A stretch of DNA of 64,000 bases from PALSA-243 sp049522755 (GTDB lineage: Bacteria; Acidobacteriota; Terriglobia; Bryobacterales; Bryobacteraceae): positions 1-64,000 of the forward strand of contig JBEKNN010000005.1 in assembly GCA_049522755.1 (NCBI GenBank). Reading direction: 5' to 3'. The first letter of the stretch is position 1. Each line of letters opens with the position of its first letter. Of the stretch, positions 40,467 to 47,997 are shown piece after piece. A program made the translations under genes and the position numbers. The notes beneath the pieces were generated by a model. It had not been told where the DNA came from. It did not search any database and saw nothing but the letters and a program-made list of their open reading frames with translations.

Positions 40467-43400
40467 TCATGGTTGAATCAGTCCCAGTTTGACGGCGGCG
40501 TTCACGATCTCGGCGGCCGCAGGGGCGGCGGCGGTGCCGCCGTACACTCCATTTTCCACCAGCACGGATAAGGCGACGCGGTGCGCGGCCGTGCCGTACG
40601 GAGCAAAGCCGATGAACCAGGCGTGCGAGGCCGCGTCCTGCAATTCGGCGGTGCCGGTTTTACCAGCCATGGGCACGCTGGCGGCGGCGCGGCGGCCGGT
40701 GCCTGAGGTTACCACTTCGCGCATGAACCTGGCGAGCGTCTGCGCCTGATCGGCAGTCAGCACGGCTTCCGCCGTAGCGGTGCGAGTGTTGGTTTCATCC
40801 ACGATCCATCGGCCCTGCGGCATCTGGCCGGCGTTGGCGACTGTCGCCGCGACGCGCGCCATCTGGAACGGCGAGGCGACCACTTGTCCCTGTCCGTAGG
40901 AGGATTGCGGCAGGCTCTTCTTCAACTGCGCAGCGGTGTTGGGTTCGGCGGCGGCGATGCCGAGCAGGTTGGCGGTATCGAGCAGGGGCTGGGCGCCTAC
41001 GTCGTAGGCTCCGAGCTGCGCGAAGTAGGCGTTGCAGGAGACTATGATGCCACGCTCCATGTCGACTGTGCCGTGGGGCGACTTGTCCTCTATGTCGTCG
41101 CGAATGGGGCGCGAGGAGCCTTTGATGTAGTTACCGACGCGCCCGTCCGGGAGGCGGATGCATTCGTAGGTTTTGTGCGTCAACTGCTGGTCTTTGCGGA
41201 GCGCGGCCATGGCGGTGACCACTTTGAAGGTGGAGCCGGGCGGATAGAGGCCGTAGCGCGCGCGATCGAGATAGGGGTTGGAATCGGAGTCGGGGTTGGC
41301 GGCGGGGTTGGCAGGCGGAAGCGCCTGCCCCACATTGGCAGGGGATAGGGTATTGGGTTGGGCAATTTGTTCAATGGCGGGCTGGGGGAAGCTGACGGCG
41401 GCTAGCAGGTCGCCGGTGGCGGGGTCCATCACCACGGCCGCGCCTTTGTCGAGCTGCGTCTGCTGCAACTGCTTGCGCAGAATGTTGGCCACTTGAACCT
41501 GCAGGCGGGCGTCGATGGACATGCGGACGTTGCGCGCGCGGTCGAGCACGCGGCGTACGGCGGGGTTCTGCGGATCGTAGCGGTAGCGCAGAAGCGGCAC
41601 CAGCTCGCGGTAATCGTAACGGAGGACGCGCTCGGCGGCGTGAGTCTTGGGGTTCTTGACTTCGACCAGCGTGGGCCGGTCGTCGTATCCGCGCAGGCGG
41701 CGGGCGGAATCGCGCTCCACGAACGATGTGTTGCTGGCGGCCCAGCGGGTGCGCGTGCGGAGATCGCCCAGCAGATCGAAGGTGAGGCCGCCGAAGGGAT
41801 AGTGGCGCGATTCGGTGCGGGAACAGGCGCGGTCGATATCGATGCCGAGCTGCTGAAAATCGGCGCGGTGCTTTTCGAGCTCGGCCCAATCGCTGGTGGC
41901 GAGCGGCAGGCCGTTGCGGTCGTAAATGGAGCCCATGGGGATTTCACGGATCACGAACTGGAAGCGCGGATTGTATTGATAGCGGCGCGCGCCATCGGCC
42001 TGCACCACCAGCGTGCCTTCGCCCATGACGGCGCTGCTGTGGAGCACCTGGATGTAGGCGGCCTTGGCCACAACGGCTGCGCCCGCGATTCCAAGGACCA
42101 CTCCGAGCGCGCCGGTGGGCATGCGGAACGGGGCGTTGCGTTTGCCGTCCGCGGGGCGCGCGGAGATGGAAAGCAGAATCGCGATCACGGCGAAGTTGGC
42201 GAGCATCGAGGTGCGGCCATAGCTGAGGAACGGCGTGACCACGCCCGAGAGCGGCGTGACGCCCAGCGCGCCGCCGGAGATGAGCAGGATTTGCAACGCG
42301 GTGGCTGCGGCCAATCCCGTGGCGAGGAAATATTCGTAATCGGAGCGGGCGCGCAGGGCGATGCGCAGGGCGCGATACACGATAAACGCGAAGAGCGCGA
42401 AGACGGCGGCGACGCCGAGGAATCCCCATTCTTCGCCGAGCGCGGAGAGAATCAGATCGGTGTGAACGGCGGGAACCACTTGCGAGTCGCCCAGACCGAT
42501 GCCCGTGCCGGTGGCGCCGCCGGTGGCGAAAGCCCAAAGCGATTGCGCAAGCTGGTCGCCGCCGTGAATCATGTTGTTCCAGGGCGACAGCCACATGGAG
42601 ACGCGCTCGCCGACGGTGTGCGGGACGCCGAGGACGTATCCGCTCACGAACGCCGCGACGACGAGCGCCAGGCCGAGGGCGGGCACGAAGAGGCTGCCGC
42701 GCGCGATGCCGTAGAGCGCGAGGAAGAGACAGGCGAAGATGAGCGCGGGGCCCATGTCCTTCTGCAGAAAGAAAAACGCCACCGAGAGCGCCACGGAAAC
42801 CAGCGCGGGCAGGGTGTACTCGACGGGCGGAATATCGAAGCGGCGGGTGAGCGCGGAGAGCGAGGCGCGCGTTTCGCGAGCGTGGCGGAGCACGTCCCAG
42901 CGGCTGGCGAAGTAGCCGGCGAGGAAGAAGACCAGCAGGATGCGGACGATCTCAACGGGTTGAAAGCCGAAGAGGTTGACCTTGGCGTCGCTGGTTCCGG
43001 GGCCGGAGCCGAACGCGATCAGCAGCGCGGAGAGCACGAAGCTGACGAGCAGCGGCACGAAGCTGAGATTGCCCATGAGGCGCTGATAATCGAGCGCGCT
43101 GAGCGCGGCCAGCAAGACGCAGCCGACGACGACGCCTTGCGCGAAATCGGCGAAGAGCAGGTTGTCGCGGAGCGGGTCGCGCAGGCTCACCATAAGGATG
43201 AAGCCGATGCCGGTGAGCAGAAGGACGGGGGGCAGCAGGGTTTGGTCGCCAGGGAAGCGGCGGAGGCTCCAGAAGATGTGCGCGGCGAAAAAGGCGGCGA
43301 AGAAGAGGACGGTCCACAGAAGGAATGCGCGGCGGAATCGGGTCGGCTCACGGACGATGTAGAGCGGCTTCAACTGGCGGAACTGATCGGCAGTGAGCAG

Positions 43401-43820
43401 CGGGATGGAGGAGTGACCGGCGAGGCGGTCGCGGAATGGTTTGAGGGCGCGCGCGCCGGCGACTTCGTCGGCCGTGACGCGGATGCGCGCCAAGGCGCCG
43501 ACATTGGCGAGGGCGCCGGAGACGTCGTAGAATTTGCGCGCAACGAAATCGCGCGTGGCGGGGTCGGGGAAAAGCGGAGTGAGCGATGGGAGGAGATCTT
43601 CGCGGGCGTTGAGGGCGTTTAGATTCAGGAGCGGCGTGGTTGCGGGAGTGGGCTTCCTGGCTTGATAGACCAGGGAGAATCCGGCGGCGATTAAGAGACT
43701 TGCGGCTAGGGTCCAGATTAGCTCGGTGGTGCGCCAGGTGAAAGAACCGGCGGCAAGACCGCCGGCGCTACCGCGGCTGGCGCTACTGCGGGTCGCTGTG
43801 GTGCTGCGGGTGACGGCCAT
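40467..43820 (-). CDS. Single-chain SEDS glycosyltransferase-class B penicillin-binding protein fusion
   Basis: 1117 residues combining two normally separate cell-wall enzymes. Residues ~150-590 form a multi-pass SEDS (RodA/FtsW) polymerase; the essential Asp is Asp455 in VPAVHTDLILSALGEEWGFLG, followed by PFLSYGRTSMLANF. Residues ~600-1117 are a class B PBP: pedestal (MGSIYDRNGLPLATSDW) and transpeptidase with Ser863-x2-Lys866 (GSTFK), Ser928-Cys-Asn930 and Lys1054-Thr-Gly (AGKTGTAEL). N-terminal residues 17-27 (GSAGGLAAGSF) and residues 830-838 (VGQALPPAN) are encoded by REP-like repeats. The start overlaps the kinase stop by one base (TAATG). It should polymerise and cross-link peptidoglycan as one polypeptide. 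Confidence 0.95.
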   Translation of the reverse strand: MAVTRSTTATRSSASRGSAGGLAAGSFTWRTTELIWTLAASLLIAAGFSLVYQARKPTPATTPLLNLNALNAREDLLPSLTPLFPDPATRDFVARKFYDVSGALANVGALARIRVTADEVAGARALKPFRDRLAGHSSIPLLTADQFRQLKPLYIVREPTRFRRAFLLWTVLFFAAFFAAHIFWSLRRFPGDQTLLPPVLLLTGIGFILMVSLRDPLRDNLLFADFAQGVVVGCVLLAALSALDYQRLMGNLSFVPLLVSFVLSALLIAFGSGPGTSDAKVNLFGFQPVEIVRILLVFFLAGYFASRWDVLRHARETRASLSALTRRFDIPPVEYTLPALVSVALSVAFFFLQKDMGPALIFACLFLALYGIARGSLFVPALGLALVVAAFVSGYVLGVPHTVGERVSMWLSPWNNMIHGGDQLAQSLWAFATGGATGTGIGLGDSQVVPAVHTDLILSALGEEWGFLGVAAVFALFAFIVYRALRIALRARSDYEYFLATGLAAATALQILLISGGALGVTPLSGVVTPFLSYGRTSMLANFAVIAILLSISARPADGKRNAPFRMPTGALGVVLGIAGAAVVAKAAYIQVLHSSAVMGEGTLVVQADGARRYQYNPRFQFVIREIPMGSIYDRNGLPLATSDWAELEKHRADFQQLGIDIDRACSRTESRHYPFGGLTFDLLGDLRTRTRWAASNTSFVERDSARRLRGYDDRPTLVEVKNPKTHAAERVLRYDYRELVPLLRYRYDPQNPAVRRVLDRARNVRMSIDARLQVQVANILRKQLQQTQLDKGAAVVMDPATGDLLAAVSFPQPAIEQIAQPNTLSPANVGQALPPANPAANPDSDSNPYLDRARYGLYPPGSTFKVVTAMAALRKDQQLTHKTYECIRLPDGRVGNYIKGSSRPIRDDIEDKSPHGTVDMERGIIVSCNAYFAQLGAYDVGAQPLLDTANLLGIAAAEPNTAAQLKKSLPQSSYGQGQVVASPFQMARVAATVANAGQMPQGRWIVDETNTRTATAEAVLTADQAQTLARFMREVVTSGTGRRAAASVPMAGKTGTAELQDAASHAWFIGFAPYGTAAHRVALSVLVENGVYGGTAAAPAAAEIVNAAVKLGLIQP
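41310..41333 (-). repeat. REP-like hairpin inside the transpeptidase domain coding region
   Basis: GTGG foot (41330-41333 on the minus strand) and perfect stem GGCAGGCG-GAAG-CGCCTGCC (41310-41329). It is read in frame as VGQALPPAN and forms part of an insertion of about 25 residues just before the catalytic STFK motif. Confidence 0.85.
43741..43772 (-). repeat. REP-like element (D type) at the 5' end of the SEDS-PBP gene
   Basis: 32 bp identical to 5666-5697 in the GH67 gene, including the GTAG foot and CCGGCGG/CCGCCGG stem. It is read in the same frame in both genes (GSAGGLAAGSF). Confidence 0.92.
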
Positions 43821-45754
43821 TAGTGGATTTCCTGGAGGCGGGTGTTGGCGCTTTCCAGGCTCGCCTGCACGCGCTTGATCTGCACGTTGGAATTGCCGTA
43901 GGGCACGACGCTTTGGTAGAGGTTTAGAGCGTGCTGGTAATCGCCGGCGGCGCGGCTGATCTGGTCCCTTTCCTGTGGAAGACCTTGAATATTGATCGCA
44001 TCCAGGCGGAGGCGGTCGCCGCGGTCGCGGTAGCCGTCGGCGAGCTCCAGCTTCTCCCGGTTGCCCAATTGATAGCCGAAGCGGGCGGCCTGCTGTAGCG
44101 CGGCGTCGGCTTTATCGACGTCCTTGAGGCCGTAGATATCGACGAGCGCGAGGCCAAGTTGCGGATCGGGCGATTGCGGCAGGAGCTGTTGCGCCTGGTT
44201 GAACTTTTCGGCAGCCAGCGTCAATTGCCCGGCATCGCGGTGGCGCAAGCCTTCGATGCGCGCGATGTGGCCTTCGCTGAGACGGTATTCGCCGCGCGCG
44301 GTTTCATCGTCGGGATTCACGGCGAGAGCGTGGGAAAGCAGCGTCTGCGCGCGCTCCCAATCCTTTTCATAGACGGCCTGCGTGTCGTTGCGGTAGCGCG
44401 CGATCACGATGTTGGCGGCGTCCAGGAATCGGCGATCGACCAAACCGCGGACGCCCCACAATGCAGAAGACGAGGGAGCGGTCTTGGAAAGTTCCGTCCA
44501 TTTCGTCCAGATCTGATCGGGATCGGTGAGCTGTTCCGACTTGATTTCGCGTTCGAGGCCCTGGCCGGCGTCATGCAGTCGAAACCAGGAGAAGATGGAG
44601 GAGCCGCCGTAGAGTACGCAGCCAACCGCGAGAGCCGCAACCACGCGCGTGACATTACGGAAAAGTCTGGAGCGCAGCGTTGGCTTGGAACCGGGCTTTG
44701 GCCAAGCTTGCTTCGATGGGGCGGGCGCGGGCGGCGTGGTGCGGCGCGTGGCGTCGCTGGACGACTGGCCGAATAAGCGGCCGGACGAGGGATCGGGCAC
44801 GTGCCGGGCGGTGCGGCGGGTGGCGTCGGGATCGGCAGCGGGGGCGCCACGCGTTGCGGTGCTCGAAGCGGCGATTGGGGCGGCGCTTGGAGCAACAATG
44901 GGGCCGCCGGTGCGAAACAGAATAAGGTCGTTGGCGAAATCGCGCGCAGTGTGATAGCGGACGGCCGGATCGTTGGCAAGCGCCTTCATCAGAATGCGGC
45001 GCAGGGGATCGGGGCACGGGTCGGGCGCGGGCGGCGGAGGAATGCGCGAACGGATCATGCGCTCCAGGCGCTCGGTGCTCTCGGCGTGATAGGGCGTCAT
45101 GCCGGTGAGCATTTCGTAGAGCATGACGGCGAGCGACCAAAGGTCGGACTGGGCGTTGACGTCGCCGGTATCGAGGCGTTCGGGCGAGGCGTAGGGCACG
45201 CTGCCGAATTCGTTGCGGGTGAGGCGGCGCGAGAGCGAGAGAGCTTTGGCGATGCCGAAATCGAGCACGCGCACTTCGCCGTGCGCGTCGATGCGGACGT
45301 TCTTGGGCTTGATGTCGCCGTGGACGATGCCGCGGAAATTCTTGCCGCCGATGGTGGTCTGGAAGTTGTGCGCGTTCTCCAAAGTCTCGGCGACGGCGAT
45401 GGCGGCGTCGGCGGCGAATTCGCACTCCAGCGGGCCGTGGCGCATCAACTCGGCGAGATCCTGACCGTCGATGTATTCCATGGCGACGAAGAAGAAGGTT
45501 TCCACGTCGCCGTATTCGAAGACGCCCACGACGTGCGATTCGACGGCGGCGAGGCGCGCCTGCAATTCGGCGCCGCGGCGCTCGGCTTCGATGGCGTCGC
45601 GCGAATCGGCGTCGCCGCAGTGCTCGATGAGCTTGAGGGCTACGGTGCGATTGGCTTCGGTATCCTGCGCGAGATAGACGTCGGCCATGCCGCCGCGGCC
45701 GAGCTTGCGGAGAATCTCATATTTGCCGAGCTTGCGGCTGGCGGGGGCGATCAT
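43820..45754 (-). CDS. Membrane-anchored Ser/Thr protein kinase with C-terminal TPR-like domain
   Basis: A 644-residue Hanks-type kinase (PknB family). Gly loop LGRGGMADV (19-27), ATP-binding Lys41 (VALKLIEH), catalytic loop HGDIKPKN (Asp147; Gly replaces the usual Arg, so a non-RD kinase), DFGIAK (165-170), and APE-like SPERL. A Pro/Ala/Arg-rich linker leads to a transmembrane segment (VVAALAVGCVLYGG), and the extracytoplasmic part is helical with TPR-like repeats (AQTLLSHALAVNPDDETARGEY, FNQAQQLLPQSPDPQLGLAL). I chose the start at 45754, overlapping the PP2C stop (ATGA). It probably phosphorylates the SEDS-PBP fusion and the FHA protein, and is reversed by the PP2C enzyme. Confidence 0.93.
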   Translation of the reverse strand: MIAPASRKLGKYEILRKLGRGGMADVYLAQDTEANRTVALKLIEHCGDADSRDAIEAERRGAELQARLAAVESHVVGVFEYGDVETFFFVAMEYIDGQDLAELMRHGPLECEFAADAAIAVAETLENAHNFQTTIGGKNFRGIVHGDIKPKNVRIDAHGEVRVLDFGIAKALSLSRRLTRNEFGSVPYASPERLDTGDVNAQSDLWSLAVMLYEMLTGMTPYHAESTERLERMIRSRIPPPPAPDPCPDPLRRILMKALANDPAVRYHTARDFANDLILFRTGGPIVAPSAAPIAASSTATRGAPAADPDATRRTARHVPDPSSGRLFGQSSSDATRRTTPPAPAPSKQAWPKPGSKPTLRSRLFRNVTRVVAALAVGCVLYGGSSIFSWFRLHDAGQGLEREIKSEQLTDPDQIWTKWTELSKTAPSSSALWGVRGLVDRRFLDAANIVIARYRNDTQAVYEKDWERAQTLLSHALAVNPDDETARGEYRLSEGHIARIEGLRHRDAGQLTLAAEKFNQAQQLLPQSPDPQLGLALVDIYGLKDVDKADAALQQAARFGYQLGNREKLELADGYRDRGDRLRLDAINIQGLPQERDQISRAAGDYQHALNLYQSVVPYGNSNVQIKRVQASLESANTRLQEIH

Positions 45755-47301
45755 TTCTTCTTGCCTCCGTGGGCCGGCGGTTTGGCATCGACCATAAAAT
45801 TGTGTTCGCGGATGGCGTCGGGCGCGATATTGGGCGGCAATTCGAGCACGGCGGTCCACGGAACTTGCGCCGCGCTTCTTTCGAAGACGTTGCCGACGAG
45901 CTCCGGGGTGGCGCCGTCGCGCGCGGCGATGGACGGGCCTTTGATGCGCTGGAACGTGTTGTGCGTGACTAAGGGCGAAGAGGCGCCCGCGATCAGCAGG
46001 CCCTCGGCGATGCAATCGTGGATGGCGTTGCCGCGCAAGGTGGGGCTGGCGGCGCCGCGGATCTCGATGCCCACGTTGGCGCCTTCGATATCGACGCCTT
46101 CGATATCGACGCTGGAATTGTCGAGCAGAATGCCGGAGGAGAGCGGAGTTTGCGCGTCGCCTTGAATGAGGAAGCCGGTGACCCGGGCGGTGTGGACATC
46201 TTTGGCTACGATGGCGGGGCCGCCGCCAACGGAGGCGACCAGACGGGCTTCGCGCAGAACGCGGCTGCGCAAGGTGACGCCGGATTTCAGAGTCACCTGC
46301 TCGCGATATTCGCCGGCGAGGACTTCGACGGTGTCGTTGGGGCGCGCCTGGGCGAGAGCGGCGGCGATGGTGTCGAAGCGCGCGCCGTGGCCGGCGGAGA
46401 GCACGCGCGGCTCAATGACGACGGGCAGCGGAACGAAATAGGGGCGCGCGAACCAGGCTGCGGCCAGCGCCAGCGCGAGGCCGTAGACGAAAACCGCGGG
46501 GCGGCTGGCGAAGGGGTTGCCGGATGGAGCGGGCGCGTGGGGCGCGGCGGGCGCGGTGAACTGATCGCCTTCCACCACTACGATGGTGATGTTGTCTTTG
46601 CCGCCGGCGCGGTTGGCGGCGTCGATGAGCTCGCGGATGGCGGCGTCGGGGTCGCCCGCGCGGCGCTCGACGGCGCGCTGAATTTCGGCGGCGGGGACCA
46701 GATCGGACAGGCCGTCGCTGCAGAGGAGGAGGGCGCTTTCGGCGTCGAAGGGGATGCGCTGAATCTCGATGAAGTTGGCGTCGTCGGGCTCGTGTTCCTC
46801 GGAGCCGACATCGCGGAAGACCTCATTGCGGCGCGGGTGGCGCATGGCTTCCGTTTCGCCGATCTCGCCCTTGTCTTCGCGCTCGCCGACGGGGGAATGA
46901 TCGTGGGTGATTTTGCGAATTTCGCCGCGGCGGATCTGGTAGAGGCGCGAATCGCCCACATGGCCGACGACGGCCGATCCATTCTCAAGCACCACCACGG
47001 TGAGGACGCAGGCCATGCCTTCCCATTCGGGATTGGCGCGCGCGGCCTTGAGGATTTCGTTATTGGCGATGGCGATGGCTTCGCGGATGCGCTGTTCGGT
47101 GGCGCCGGTCTGACGCTCCAGGCGGGCGCGGAGGCGCTCGACGGCGATGGCGGCGGCTTTCTCGCCGGCAGCCTGGCCGCCGATGCCGTCGACGACGAGG
47201 AAGATACCGCGGTCGGCGTCGATGTGGAAGGCGTCCTCATTGTTGCGGCGAACGCGGCCGGGGTCGGTGCGGCCGGAGAATTTGATGGCGGTCTTCACCA
47301 T
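45751..47301 (-). CDS. PP2C-type Ser/Thr phosphatase with transmembrane segment and extracytoplasmic beta-helix
   Basis: A 516-residue protein. The N-terminal ~245 residues are a PP2C/PstP phosphatase: GRVRRNNEDAF, LVVDGIGG, VVGHVGDSRLYQIR, LLLCSDGLSDLVP and GGKDNITIVVVE supply the metal-binding Asp set. One transmembrane segment (FVYGLALALAAAWFA, about 277-291) leads to a C-terminal right-handed parallel beta-helix (PbH1 repeats: VTLKSGVTLRSRVL, VDIEGVDIEGANVGIEIRG, IHDCIAEGLLIAGA), as in NosD/pectate-lyase-like proteins. Mycobacterial PstP lacks such a domain. I chose start 47301 (MVKTAIKFSG). First gene of the wall cluster. Confidence 0.92.
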   Translation of the reverse strand: MVKTAIKFSGRTDPGRVRRNNEDAFHIDADRGIFLVVDGIGGQAAGEKAAAIAVERLRARLERQTGATEQRIREAIAIANNEILKAARANPEWEGMACVLTVVVLENGSAVVGHVGDSRLYQIRRGEIRKITHDHSPVGEREDKGEIGETEAMRHPRRNEVFRDVGSEEHEPDDANFIEIQRIPFDAESALLLCSDGLSDLVPAAEIQRAVERRAGDPDAAIRELIDAANRAGGKDNITIVVVEGDQFTAPAAPHAPAPSGNPFASRPAVFVYGLALALAAAWFARPYFVPLPVVIEPRVLSAGHGARFDTIAAALAQARPNDTVEVLAGEYREQVTLKSGVTLRSRVLREARLVASVGGGPAIVAKDVHTARVTGFLIQGDAQTPLSSGILLDNSSVDIEGVDIEGANVGIEIRGAASPTLRGNAIHDCIAEGLLIAGASSPLVTHNTFQRIKGPSIAARDGATPELVGNVFERSAAQVPWTAVLELPPNIAPDAIREHNFMVDAKPPAHGGKKK

Positions 47302-47727
47302 GGGAACCCCGTGCGGCGCAAGAATGACGGAACGAAGCCAATTCGGGGTGAAAGGCAATGGAATGAACAGGTTGCCAGGGTGCGGCGAGGGGCAATCTGG
47401 TTATTGGCCATGGACGGCATAACTGGCTCAACTGATTTTAGCAGTGGGAGGACTCGGATTTCGACGCTGAGACGCGGAGGCGCTGAGATCGGAAAGACTA
47501 AGAGTATGAGGATTGGGAGAAGCGCTTCGCGGGCGGCGGGCCTATTGGACTTTTCGTCGTGTGTGTCCACCGCGATACATACCACCGCGATACATATACG
47601 TCAAAAACTGCTGAGAGGTTCAGTCCGGCGGGTAGAGCGACGCGGCAGTTGCCGACAGGCCGCTGGACGACCGGAATCGTGGATTCGGTCTTGCTTTCGA
47701 TTCTTCAGACATGGAGGATAAAAGGGC
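47302..47727. promoter_or_regulatory. Divergent upstream region of the wall cluster with a 15-bp tandem repeat
   Basis: The region between the phosphatase gene and the small zinc-ribbon gene contains CCACCGCGATACATA twice in perfect tandem (47567-47581 and 47582-47596), which could be a regulator site. No confident promoter for the cluster is seen; the open frames here are shadows. Confidence 0.45.
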
Positions 47728-47755
47728 TTGACAAGGGCTCCGGCCCGTTTAAAAT
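47728..47755 (+). promoter_or_regulatory. Near-consensus sigma-70 promoter of the zinc-ribbon miniprotein
   Basis: TTGACA (47728-47733) and TAAAAT (47750-47755) with a 16-bp spacer. The start codon follows 22 nt later at 47778. It is one of the best promoter matches in the window. Confidence 0.75.
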
Positions 47756-47777
47756 AAACTTCAGCTAAGCGCTGAAT

Positions 47778-47918
47778 ATGTCGACTGCGTGCGATCACAC
47801 CCGTACCCAGATTATTGCCCGCCGGGATGGCGTCGATTATCTCGAATGCCTGGATTGTCGTCAGATATTTGAGGCCGAAGACCTGGAACCAGTCAAAGTG
47901 GAGGACGACGAAGAGTAG
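47778..47918 (+). CDS. 46-residue acidic zinc-ribbon-like miniprotein
   Basis: A small open frame (MSTACDHTRTQIIARRDGVD..., 46 residues). Cys5-x-His7 and Cys29-x2-Cys32 could form a zinc ribbon across a short beta-hairpin, and the C-terminus is strongly acidic (EAEDLEPVKVEDDEE). The codon bias is that of real genes and a near-consensus promoter lies directly upstream. I recall similar small Cys proteins in acidobacteria but no function; a role as a nucleic-acid or protein adaptor is a guess. It is monocistronic. Confidence 0.7.
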   Translation: MSTACDHTRTQIIARRDGVDYLECLDCRQIFEAEDLEPVKVEDDEE

Positions 47919-47997
47919 GCCAGGCTCCGCAATTTCGCGCAACTTCAAGGGTTCGCCCCATTACTATGCGAAGGCTGGCTCTTGAGGCTCCCAAGGT

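Noticed and set aside
41493..43622. 709-residue plus-strand open frame opposite the SEDS-PBP gene
   Set aside because: It is exactly antisense to a gene with all catalytic motifs; the translated product is an Arg/Glu/Gly-rich low-complexity string, a typical shadow of high-GC codon bias.
46018..47721. 567-residue plus-strand open frame opposite the PP2C gene
   Set aside because: Shadow frame; no ribosome site, biased Ala/Gly/Asp composition, and the opposite strand encodes a clear phosphatase and beta-helix.
47302..47777. tRNA or small RNA gene in the region upstream of the wall operon
   Set aside because: I looked for a T-loop (GTTCGANTC) and a cloverleaf and found neither; no tRNA was recognised anywhere in the window.
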